Source: Micavibrio aeruginosavorus (GTDB lineage Bacteria > Pseudomonadota > Alphaproteobacteria > Micavibrionales > Micavibrionaceae). From it: a stretch of 6,506 nucleotides of DNA. The notes under the pieces are model-generated. The model was not told where the DNA came from and did not search any database. It saw only the letters and a program-made list of their open reading frames with translations. Where the stretch lies: NCBI GenBank assembly GCA_003241285.1, contig QFOT01000128.1, positions 1 through 6,506 of the forward strand, in the 5' to 3' direction. Position numbers and translations under genes: made by a program. Of the stretch, positions 1 through 5,602 are shown piece after piece (the first letter of the stretch is position 1; the number at the start of each line of letters is the position of its first letter).

Positions 1-296
1 GTCAGCCAGTCCATGCGGTTGGCCAGCTCCATCATGATCTAGCGCGTTATTACATCGATGCAGAGCGGAAATGTCATATTGACTTTTTGTGTCTAAATTA
101 CCCGGAATACTGGAATGAGACTGCAGCCCTTAATAATACGTCCAGACATTTGGATGCTCTATACAATAAAGGACAAGCGGATGCCAAAGATTGGATATTG
201 AATAATGGCCATGCTTTTGGACAAAAATCATCTTTTACCCCCTCTTCTGATCTTCTTAGATTTATCCAACAGCCCCAAGAATTACGCGCGGCTTAA
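1..296 (+). CDS. Patatin-like phospholipase family protein, C-terminal fragment (5' end outside window)
   Basis: The frame is open from the left edge (first full codon at position 3) to the TAA at 294-296, so this is the last roughly 97 codons of a longer gene; the TTG at 87 is only an internal codon. The piece has no catalytic motif. Its assignment rests on similarity to the C-terminus of the next gene: 'NNTSRHLDALYNKGQ' here against 'YNFTSRHIQYLDAKGQ' there, followed in both by a similarly spaced I-x-N-x-G. The pattern ('SR' about ten residues before a Gly, then a D-A pair) also resembles the DUF3734 tail found behind bacterial patatin domains, as I recall it. The likely role is a lipid acyl hydrolase, but that is inferred from the paralog, and the catalytic part must be read upstream of the window. 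Being a real coding end is fairly sure; the family is moderately sure. Confidence 0.6.
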   Translation, partial: QPVHAVGQLHHDLARYYIDAERKCHIDFLCLNYPEYWNETAALNNTSRHLDALYNKGQADAKDWILNNGHAFGQKSSFTPSSDLLRFIQQPQELRAA

Positions 297-343
297 TATT
301 ACGTAAATTAATTTCTAGCGGTTTTTCTTTTATTTAGATAAGA

Positions 344-384
344 TTGACACAATTTTGACAAAATTGGTGCGCTGCGCATAGTTT
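344..384 (+). promoter_or_regulatory. Putative promoter of the second patatin-like gene, with tandem 11-mer and palindrome
   Basis: Two TTGACA boxes (344-349 and 355-360) sit in a tandem 11-nt repeat, TTGACACAATT then TTGACAAAATT, with one mismatch. Taking the second as a -35 box, CATAGT at 377-382 (16-nt spacer) or TAGTTT at 379-384 (18-nt spacer) could serve as a -10 box. The spacer contains an odd palindrome, TGCGC-T-GCGCA (368-378), which could be an operator. The start point would fall near 390, leaving almost no leader before the ATG at 396. The exact -35 matches are visible; promoter activity and regulation are inferred. The rest of the 297-395 gap has a TTACGTAA palindrome (299-306) and a T-rich run (about 320-336), with no convincing terminator hairpin. 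Confidence 0.4.
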
Positions 385-395
385 AGAACCCTCTA

Positions 396-1460
396 ATGGG
401 ACAATATGCAGCGGTTTTGTGTAAAGAATGTGTGGAGTTTATGTTGCTTAACTTTCTTAGGGATGACTTTGTAACTGATGAACTGGCCCAGCCAGACACA
501 AACCAAAAGACGGCAGAACTTATCCTGCCCGACGGTTTTGTGCGCGGTGCTTATCAAGCCGGGGTTTTAAAAGTTTTGGTCCCACACCTTCTTAAGGAAG
601 GCATAGCTATCACACATATATCTGCCAGAAGTATCGGCTCATTGAATGCGGTTATTCTTGCGGGGCTACTCAATTCCAATCAATCAGAAAAAATACCTGA
701 AATATTGGGTAACGTTTGGCAAGATTTAGGAAAAATCGGCGATACGCCATTAATTCCTTTGCGCAGCCTCCATAAAGTCACTGACCTAGTCAAAACTTTT
801 AATCATCATTCAACATCATCTTGGTTTTTTCCGCATATGCCCGGCCTAGCGCAATTATACTTTTTGGGCATTACCAAAAAATATAACCCTCTTAACAAAC
901 TCGCAGAAATACTTGATAGACACGTAACAAAAGAAATGTGGGATGCCATTCGCCACGGTGAGATCGACACATCATTAAGAGTTTCAAAATTAAATGTTGG
1001 ATTAACCAAGGCCCAAGGTCAGGAGGTCTTTGAACCAGTAGACGTTTCCGGCAGTCGCATGAATAAAGATGCGGTATTATCTTCGTGTGCTGCAAAAGTA
1101 TTCGGCCCTCATAACGGCTTTTGGGATGGAACCTATACTCGCAAGAGCCTCTATCCCGCAAAAGCCCGGACGGATATAATTATTTCTATTCCATGCATAC
1201 CTGACAACGAAGTGCTTACTAAAAGAGAAATGCAAGCCGAGGGCGACCGCAAACGACTTTCTTCTGAAGAAAATTGTACCGTATTCAGGCTTGATCCGCC
1301 TTCGAATTATAGCAAAAGCAGTTCTTACAATTTTACATCGCGGCATATCCAATATCTGGATGCTAAAGGCCAGGAAAAAGGGCAATCATTGATTGAAAAT
1401 GAGGGGGCAGCTCTCGTTTCTTTGCCTTGTCGGGTATATCCTATACAAGCGCTCGGCTAA
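396..1460 (+). CDS. Patatin-like phospholipase family protein with altered active-site motifs
   Basis: This 354-residue protein has a patatin fold in the usual order: the oxyanion loop and first helix (residues 44-60, 'LPDGFVRGAYQAGVLKVL'), the nucleophile elbow (75-85, 'ISARSIGSLNA'), an 'AVLSSCAAKVFGP' block (226-238) and the Asp of the Ser-Asp dyad in 'FWDGTY' (Asp244). Ser79 and Asp244 are kept. However, the usual GGGxRG loop reads DGFVRG (46-51), and GxSxG reads A-R-S-I-G (77-81). Active patatins deacylate phospholipids or other lipids; here activity may be weak, changed or lost. The tail (about 295-340) resembles the end of the preceding gene and DUF3734-type tails. The start is uncertain: the ATG at 396 has no ribosome site, while the in-frame ATG at 441 follows GTGGAG only 3 nt away. 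No signal peptide is evident. The gene looks AT-richer than the gat genes. A decaying duplicate is possible, although the frame is intact over more than 1 kb. Confidence 0.72.
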   Translation: MGQYAAVLCKECVEFMLLNFLRDDFVTDELAQPDTNQKTAELILPDGFVRGAYQAGVLKVLVPHLLKEGIAITHISARSIGSLNAVILAGLLNSNQSEKIPEILGNVWQDLGKIGDTPLIPLRSLHKVTDLVKTFNHHSTSSWFFPHMPGLAQLYFLGITKKYNPLNKLAEILDRHVTKEMWDAIRHGEIDTSLRVSKLNVGLTKAQGQEVFEPVDVSGSRMNKDAVLSSCAAKVFGPHNGFWDGTYTRKSLYPAKARTDIIISIPCIPDNEVLTKREMQAEGDRKRLSSEENCTVFRLDPPSNYSKSSSYNFTSRHIQYLDAKGQEKGQSLIENEGAALVSLPCRVYPIQALG

Positions 1461-1487
1461 TTTCCGTTTATCTGTTAAAACATCCCT

Positions 1488-2207
1488 ATGCCGGATTTTG
1501 CATCCATTTCCCCTCACCTGAACGTCAGGATTTCGCCGCGGGCGAGGAAGCTCATGCTGCGCCTCGATGCAACCGAGCGTAAAATCCACCTGATTGTCCC
1601 AAAACGCGCCAGCCTTAAATCCGCCTATGAATTCGCCCGCCAGAACCAAGGCTGGATCGATGAGAAATTAGCCACCTTGCCCGATGCCGTCCCCTATCAC
1701 GATGGAGTTTTAATTCCGGTTTTAGGACGACAGCTGCGCCTGACCATTGACCATGACAATATATATAAACTGACCAAGGTCTTTATTGAGGATGACCGCC
1801 TAGTGGTGCGGACCAATCTTGATAACCCGTCGGGTCGCATTTCCCGCTTTCTAAAGAAAACGGCGGAAACCGAATTCAAGGCAATCGCCGATGAAAAAGC
1901 TGCACGGATTGGCAAGAAGATTAAAGTTTTAACATTACGCGACATGAAAACACGCTGGGGTAGTTGTTCAACAGATGGCCGCATGTCTTTGAACTGGCGT
2001 CTTATTTTTGCTCCAGCTGAAACTTACGATTATGTGATCGCGCATGAAGCGGCTCACCTGATCCATGCCAATCACGGTCCACAGTTTTGGAAACTATGTC
2101 ATGACTTATCATCAGACTTTTCCACCGGAAGTTCATGGATTGCCGAAAATGCCAATGAACTCATGAGGTTCGGGGCGTTATTTCATCCAGAAAAGAACGA
2201 AGAATAA
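1488..2207 (+). CDS. YgjP-like (DUF45) zinc metallopeptidase family protein
   Basis: The 239-residue protein matches the YgjP/DUF45 family in layout and length. An N-terminal beta-rich part (about 10-110) includes 'ISPRARKLMLRL' and the family's 'GWIDEKL' (55-61). The C-terminal catalytic part has 'KTRWGSCS' (154-161), 'LNWRLIFAP' (168-176) and the zinc site 'YVIAHEAAHLIHANHGPQFW' (182-201). His186 and His190 of HEAAH, with His196 of NHGPQFW, are the expected metal ligands, and Glu187 the catalytic base. Members are predicted cytosolic metal-dependent hydrolases whose substrates are mostly unknown, so no substrate can be named. The ATG lies 27 nt after the patatin-like gene without a clear ribosome site, so the two may be co-transcribed. 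The 3' end overlaps the convergent ruvX gene. Family assignment is strong; cellular role is open. Confidence 0.88.
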   Translation: MPDFASISPHLNVRISPRARKLMLRLDATERKIHLIVPKRASLKSAYEFARQNQGWIDEKLATLPDAVPYHDGVLIPVLGRQLRLTIDHDNIYKLTKVFIEDDRLVVRTNLDNPSGRISRFLKKTAETEFKAIADEKAARIGKKIKVLTLRDMKTRWGSCSTDGRMSLNWRLIFAPAETYDYVIAHEAAHLIHANHGPQFWKLCHDLSSDFSTGSSWIAENANELMRFGALFHPEKNEE

Positions 2208-2637
2208 CCATCGCCGCATGGTTATCCACCTTCTTTCCCCTTAATTTCCTACCACTTATACCGATTTCTTCCACCAAGTTATTCGCAACTGCTGTGGATA
2301 ACCTTTCATCCCAAAATACGAATTTGGCCGATTGAAGCGTTTTTTGTAGCTCCAGAACCGTATCGCGTATCGCTTGACAGCGCTTACCTTCACTGCCGTC
2401 CATATTAAGCGGCCATCCGACAATCAGGCTTTTCGTTCCATATTCAGCCATAAGCTTTGATAGCTTTTCTGCATCGTCCTTTAAGCGCTTACGGTCGATA
2501 ATAGTTACAGGTGTCACGATCCCTGTTTCGATATCGGCAAAGGCAATACCGATAGATATCTTACTGATATCCAGCCCGAGCAGCTTTATGCCGGGCCTCA
2601 GAGAGGATTTAAATTGGTCTGCGGGAATAATTGGCAT
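2161..2637 (-). CDS. ruvX: RuvX/YqgF family Holliday junction resolvase-like RNase H-fold nuclease
   Basis: This RNase H-fold protein belongs to the YqgF/RuvX family, linked to Holliday junction resolution and, in E. coli, to 16S rRNA 5'-end processing. Numbering from the ATG at 2637 gives 158 residues, a normal length. Motifs in order are 'LLGLDISKISIGIAFAD' (first catalytic Asp, residue 23), 'LIVGWPLNMDGSEG', 'FWDERLSTAVAN' (Glu111) and 'KVDNHAAMVIL' (Asp138), so all three acidic active-site positions are present. The 'DxGxKxIG'-like start of the fold reads D-I-S-K-I-S-I-G, lacking the usual Gly after the Asp, which is atypical. A TTG three codons upstream (2646) is possible, but the ATG has a weak GGA a few bases before it and nothing precedes the TTG. 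It is divergent from gatC across a 58-bp gap and overlaps the metallopeptidase gene tail to tail. Confidence 0.9.
   Translation of the reverse strand: MPIIPADQFKSSLRPGIKLLGLDISKISIGIAFADIETGIVTPVTIIDRKRLKDDAEKLSKLMAEYGTKSLIVGWPLNMDGSEGKRCQAIRDTVLELQKTLQSAKFVFWDERLSTAVANNLVEEIGISGRKLRGKKVDNHAAMVILRSFLDEITPRTS
2204..2225. repeat. Perfect 8-bp inverted repeat at the convergent gene ends
   Basis: ATAACCAT (2204-2211) and ATGGTTAT (2218-2225) are perfect inverted copies around the 6-nt loop CGCCGC. The TAA of the metallopeptidase gene lies inside the left arm. A pyrimidine-rich, only partly T-rich stretch (about 2226-2243) follows on the + strand, so it could act as a weak terminator for rightward transcripts. 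The stem is AT-rich and short. The same bases encode the conserved Asn-His-Ala-Ala-Met-Val-Ile segment of RuvX on the other strand, so the symmetry could be a by-product of coding. Confidence 0.35.
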
Positions 2638-2695
2638 TGTTTCCAAAGGTTTAAATTGTTAAATCGTAGGTAACAAGCAAAAACAGAGAGCTTAT
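2638..2695. promoter_or_regulatory. Divergent ruvX / gatC intergenic region
   Basis: This 58-bp AT-rich gap must hold, or overlap, the start signals of both ruvX (leftward) and the gat operon (rightward). For the gat direction, TTGGCA (2631-2636, just inside ruvX) resembles a -35 box, but no -10 box sits at the right distance; TTAAAT occurs at 2651-2656 and 2659-2664. A small inverted repeat TTTAA-ATTG-TTAAA (2650-2663) is present. GAGAG (2686-2690), 5 nt before the gatC ATG, is a usable but weak ribosome site. A shared regulatory region is inferred from gene orientation; the individual boxes are not resolved. Confidence 0.35.
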
Positions 2696-2983
2696 ATGAC
2701 CATTGACCGCGCCACCGTCAAAAAAATAGCCACTTTATCCCGTCTGGAAGTAAGCGAGAGCGACCTTGAATATTTCGCCCCCCAGATGGAAGGCCTGATG
2801 AAATGGATCGATCAGCTTCAGGAAGTGAATACGGATAATATCGAGCCACTGGCCTCCGTGTCCGAGATCAATCTTATCTGGCGTAAGGATGAAGTGACCG
2901 ACGGTGAAAAAGCCGATGATGTCCTAGCCAACGCACCTGAAGCACTCGAAAACTTCTTTGTTGTCCCGAAAATCGTTGAGTAA
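2696..2983 (+). CDS. gatC: Asp-tRNA(Asn)/Glu-tRNA(Gln) amidotransferase subunit C
   Basis: GatC is the small subunit that wraps between GatA and GatB and stabilises the cytoplasmic amidotransferase complex. The 95-residue product has the full family pattern: 'VKKIATLSRLEVSESDLE' (8-25) in the N-terminal helices, the 'WIDQLQEVNTDNIEPLASV' segment (37-55), and the C-terminal 'LIWRKDEVTDG' and 'NAPEALENFFVVPKIVE' tail (79-95), in which 'AP...FFVVPKIVE' is the hallmark ending. Length is typical. It is the first gene of the operon, and its stop lies 6 nt before the gatA ATG, so translation of the two is probably coupled. Nothing about it is unusual, and the assignment is firm. Confidence 0.97.
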   Translation: MTIDRATVKKIATLSRLEVSESDLEYFAPQMEGLMKWIDQLQEVNTDNIEPLASVSEINLIWRKDEVTDGEKADDVLANAPEALENFFVVPKIVE

Positions 2984-2989
2984 TCAAAC

Positions 2990-4465
2990 ATGCTGAACAT
3001 GACCATAGCCCAAGCGGCAAAAGCTCTTAAGAACAAAGAATTTACGTCGAAGGAATTGACGGAGGCGCATATCCGCCAGATGGAGAAAATGCGCCATCTG
3101 AATGCCTATATCACCGAAACGCCTGACCTCGCGCTTAAAGCTGCTGATGCATCAGATGCCCGCTTGCAAAAAGGCGAAGGCCGCGCTCTTGAAGGCATCC
3201 CACTCGGTAATAAGGATTTGTTCTGTTCCTACGATGTGCAAACCACAGCCGCGAGTAAAATTCTTGAAGGATTCAAACCTAAATATGAATCGACCGTCTT
3301 CCAGAATTTGATGAATGCCGGAACCTTTTCTCTCGGCAAGCTCAATCTCGATGAATTCGCGATGGGTTCTGCCAATACAACCAGCGCTTATGGCAATGTC
3401 ATCTCTCCGTGGAAACGTAACAATGGCGATAACCGCGACTTAACGCCGGGCGGCTCGTCTGGTGGTTCTGCGGCGGCCGTGGCTGCGGGTATGTGCATGG
3501 GCGCCACCGCAACCGACACGGGCGGCTCCATTCGCCAGCCTGCAGCCTTTACAGGCACTGTTGGCATTAAACCAACCTATGGACGCTGTTCCCGATGGGG
3601 CGTTGTCGCTTTTGCCTCTTCTCTCGACCAAGCGGGGCCAATCGCCCGTAATGTCGAGGATTGCGCGTTGATGCTCAACCATATGGCTGGGTACGATCCG
3701 AAGGATTCAACATCGGCCAATGTCCCCGTACCGGATTTTACCGCCGCCCTTACCGGCAATGCCAAGGGCCTGCGAGTCGGTATTCCAAAAGAATATCGTA
3801 TGGACGGCACGCCGCCGGAAATCCTAAAAGTGTGGGATGACGGCATTCAATGGCTGAAAGACGCTGGCGCGGAAATCGTCGATGTTTCTTTGCCAAACAC
3901 GAAATATGCCTTGCCTGTTTATTACATTATCGCCCCTGCCGAGGCGTCATCCAACCTCGCCCGTTATGACGGTGTTCGCTATGGCCTGCGCGTAGAAGGC
4001 AAAGACCTGACGGAAACCTACGAGAAAACACGCGCGCAAGGTTTCGGCAAGGAAGTCAAACGCCGTATCATGATTGGTACTTACGTTCTCTCTTCCGGTT
4101 ATTACGATGCCTATTACACCAAGGCACAAAAAATCCGCCGCCTGATCCTGAACGACTTCAAGGCTGCGTATGAAAAATGCGATGTGCTTTTGACACCGGC
4201 AACACCATCCGCCGCTTTCGCCATCGGCGAGAATGAAGACGATCCTTTGAAAATGTATCTGAATGATGTTTTCACCGTTACGGTCAATCTTGCCGGTCTT
4301 CCGGGCATGTCGGTTCCTGTCGGATTTTCCTCTGATGGTCTTCCGCTCGGCCTGCAGTTAATCGGCAGGGCTTTCGATGAGGAAACGGTCTTCCGCGCCG
4401 GCCACGTTATAGAGAAAGCCGCTCAGTTCAATGCGCTTCCATTGATCGGCAGTAAAGCAGCCTGA
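2990..4465 (+). CDS. gatA: Asp-tRNA(Asn)/Glu-tRNA(Gln) amidotransferase subunit A
   Basis: GatA is the amidase-signature subunit. It releases ammonia from glutamine, which is passed to GatB for transamidation of mischarged Glu-tRNA(Gln) or Asp-tRNA(Asn). The 491-residue length is normal. The Ser-cisSer-Lys triad is visible: Lys75 in 'PLGNKDLF', cis-Ser156 in 'TPGGSSGGSAAAVAAG' and nucleophile Ser180 in 'DTGGSIRQPAAFTGTVGIKP'. 'DEFAMGSANTTSAYG' (121-135) and 'GLPGMSVPVGF' near the C-terminus are also family blocks. The stretch before the Gly/Ser loop ('SPWKRNNGDNRDLTPGG') is slightly longer than in Firmicutes enzymes, as in alphaproteobacterial GatA. Start choice is between the ATG at 2990 (GAG about 9 nt upstream) and the ATG at 2999; the first has the better context. 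The stop TGA is separated from the next ATG by only 3 nt, so downstream translation is likely coupled. Confidence 0.97.
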   Translation: MLNMTIAQAAKALKNKEFTSKELTEAHIRQMEKMRHLNAYITETPDLALKAADASDARLQKGEGRALEGIPLGNKDLFCSYDVQTTAASKILEGFKPKYESTVFQNLMNAGTFSLGKLNLDEFAMGSANTTSAYGNVISPWKRNNGDNRDLTPGGSSGGSAAAVAAGMCMGATATDTGGSIRQPAAFTGTVGIKPTYGRCSRWGVVAFASSLDQAGPIARNVEDCALMLNHMAGYDPKDSTSANVPVPDFTAALTGNAKGLRVGIPKEYRMDGTPPEILKVWDDGIQWLKDAGAEIVDVSLPNTKYALPVYYIIAPAEASSNLARYDGVRYGLRVEGKDLTETYEKTRAQGFGKEVKRRIMIGTYVLSSGYYDAYYTKAQKIRRLILNDFKAAYEKCDVLLTPATPSAAFAIGENEDDPLKMYLNDVFTVTVNLAGLPGMSVPVGFSSDGLPLGLQLIGRAFDEETVFRAGHVIEKAAQFNALPLIGSKAA

Positions 4466-4468
4466 TCA

Positions 4469-5077
4469 ATGAAGTTGGCACTGTTCATTTGCCTGATGTT
4501 TCTCGCAGCCCTTCCCGGGCTTGCTTTCGCATCCTCAAATGCTCCGCCCGCACCGAAACTGAAAGTCGAAAATGAGGAAAACGGCCCTATCTCAATAGAG
4601 CTTGCCAATCAGGTTTATGAGAATTGCGTCTTTCATATTCCATCGCGCTTTACCCCTGAAGCCCGCGAATATTACTGCGCCTGCAATTCAGCCTCTTTGC
4701 GCGGCAATTTTAAAATGAATGAATACCGTGAATTACAGCGTCAATCGAACCGTAAACCTGGGAACAAATCATTCGATAAATATATCAAGACCTCGGTCGC
4801 CCCCTGCCTTGATATGCCAGTGGAACAGATTGAATATCTCGCTTGTTTACTTGATACGTCAAATGATGTCAGAGTAGGATATGTACCTGGTTTTTGCGGC
4901 TGCGTATCTAAAAAGATGAAAACACATGCCAAAGCTATGGCAGAAGTTGAAATCATGGAAAAGCTTTCCTCAGATCCGAACGCTTTTAAAGATCCTGTAG
5001 ACGCACTTTGGAACAACACTCTCTATTTGCGTACAAAATATAATTCACGTGATGAATGCCTGTTGGAAGGCAAGTAA
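4469..5077 (+). CDS. Exported eight-cysteine protein of unknown function (first of a pair inside the gat operon)
   Basis: I do not recognise a named family for this 202-residue protein. Residues 1-21 form a clear Sec signal peptide: Lys2, hydrophobic 3-18, then 'AFA' before Ser22 as a signal peptidase I site. Cys8 lies within the hydrophobic core without a lipobox, so it is not a lipoprotein. The mature part has eight cysteines: C53, C70, C72, C113, C126, C143, C145, C197. These read as two similar modules, C-x16-CxC-x40-C and C-x16-CxC-x51-C, separated by 12 residues. The next gene has the same cysteine order and matching blocks ('VAPCLDMPV' versus 'YAPCMEVPV'; 'DPNAFKDPVDAL' versus 'YPNAFDPIAAI'), so the two are paralogs. 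A disulfide-bonded periplasmic or secreted protein is a reasonable inference; paired CxC motifs could alternatively bind metal. No clear ribosome site precedes the ATG, 3 nt after gatA, which suggests coupling. Confidence 0.88.
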   Translation: MKLALFICLMFLAALPGLAFASSNAPPAPKLKVENEENGPISIELANQVYENCVFHIPSRFTPEAREYYCACNSASLRGNFKMNEYRELQRQSNRKPGNKSFDKYIKTSVAPCLDMPVEQIEYLACLLDTSNDVRVGYVPGFCGCVSKKMKTHAKAMAEVEIMEKLSSDPNAFKDPVDALWNNTLYLRTKYNSRDECLLEGK

Positions 5078-5086
5078 GGAATACCC

Positions 5087-5590
5087 ATGAAATATTTTAT
5101 TCTGCTTTGCCTTCTGTTTATTTCGCCCTCGGCTTTCGCGACACCTATTACGCCGGAACAGGGGCAGGTCTTTTATAAAAGCTGCGTATCACAACCCGAC
5201 CCGCGTATGTTGCCGGGAAGTCAGGATGTATTTTGCAGATGCACGACGCAACGACTTGTACAGAACATGACATTTGAAGATGCGCAGGCCTATGTGAAAC
5301 AGGACCGTGCTGCAGTAAACAAATACCTGATCACAGCCTATGCCCCTTGCATGGAAGTACCCGTTCATGACGATGTCATGACCGCCTGCCAGAAACAGAA
5401 TGTTTCAGCTTCGCAATGTAGCTGTCTTGCCAACGGCATCGGCAAATACACGGCAAAAGAAGCACAGCGTCTTTTGGGATCAGTATTGGCGAAATATCCG
5501 AATGCTTTTGATCCGATTGCCGCGATCAAGCAAACACCTGAATTTGAATCAGAACTGGAAGATATTGCCAGACAATGCGGAAGAAATTGA
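5087..5590 (+). CDS. Exported eight-cysteine protein of unknown function (second of a pair inside the gat operon)
   Basis: This 167-residue protein is a shorter paralog of the preceding gene product. A signal peptide covers residues 1-18 (Lys2, hydrophobic 4-13, 'AFA' before Thr19). Cys8 again lies in the hydrophobic core and is not a lipobox. Mature cysteines are C33, C50, C52, C88, C101, C111, C113 and C164: modules C-x16-CxC-x35-C and C-x9-CxC-x50-C, with the same 12-residue link as in the neighbour. After each CxC comes an amphipathic-looking segment with a T-x-x-[ED] pattern ('MTFEDAQAYV' and 'YTAKEAQRLL'), which supports an internal duplication. Most of the mature protein is predicted helical by eye. 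A good ribosome site, TAAGGA (5075-5080), overlaps the upstream stop codon 6 nt before the ATG. It ends 12 nt before gatB. Function is unknown; export and paralogy are well supported, disulfides are inferred. Confidence 0.88.
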   Translation: MKYFILLCLLFISPSAFATPITPEQGQVFYKSCVSQPDPRMLPGSQDVFCRCTTQRLVQNMTFEDAQAYVKQDRAAVNKYLITAYAPCMEVPVHDDVMTACQKQNVSASQCSCLANGIGKYTAKEAQRLLGSVLAKYPNAFDPIAAIKQTPEFESELEDIARQCGRN

Positions 5591-5591
5591 T

Positions 5592-5597
5592 AAGAGG
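5592..5597 (+). promoter_or_regulatory. Ribosome binding site of gatB
   Basis: AAGAGG lies 5 nt before the ATG at 5603 and is one of the best Shine-Dalgarno matches in the window. It fixes the gatB start and suggests that GatB translation is initiated independently of the two inserted genes, despite the 12-nt gap. Confidence 0.7.
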
Positions 5598-5602
5598 AAA
5601 AT

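Noticed and set aside
87..296. A small stand-alone 69-codon gene starting at TTG 87
   Set aside because: The same frame is open all the way to the left edge, and homology to the neighbouring gene's C-terminus continues upstream of 87. It is the tail of a larger gene.
299..336. Possible intrinsic terminator after the first patatin-like gene
   Set aside because: There is a T-rich run and a TTACGTAA palindrome, but no GC-rich stem directly before the T-run, so a terminator cannot be supported.
892..1385. Overlapping minus-strand open frames inside the patatin-like gene
   Set aside because: The + strand frame has an ordered set of family motifs throughout. The antisense frames have no motif, no ribosome site and low-complexity composition.
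2608..2658. TTTAAATTG present twice (2608-2616 and 2650-2658)
   Set aside because: Short AT-rich word, one copy inside ruvX coding sequence. Chance repetition is likely and no further copies were seen nearby.
4469..4531. Lipoprotein signal based on Cys8 in the first cysteine-rich protein
   Set aside because: Cys8 sits in the middle of the hydrophobic core and lacks the [LVI]-[ASTVI]-[GAS]-C lipobox. A signal peptidase I site after A21 fits better; the same holds for Cys8 of the second protein.
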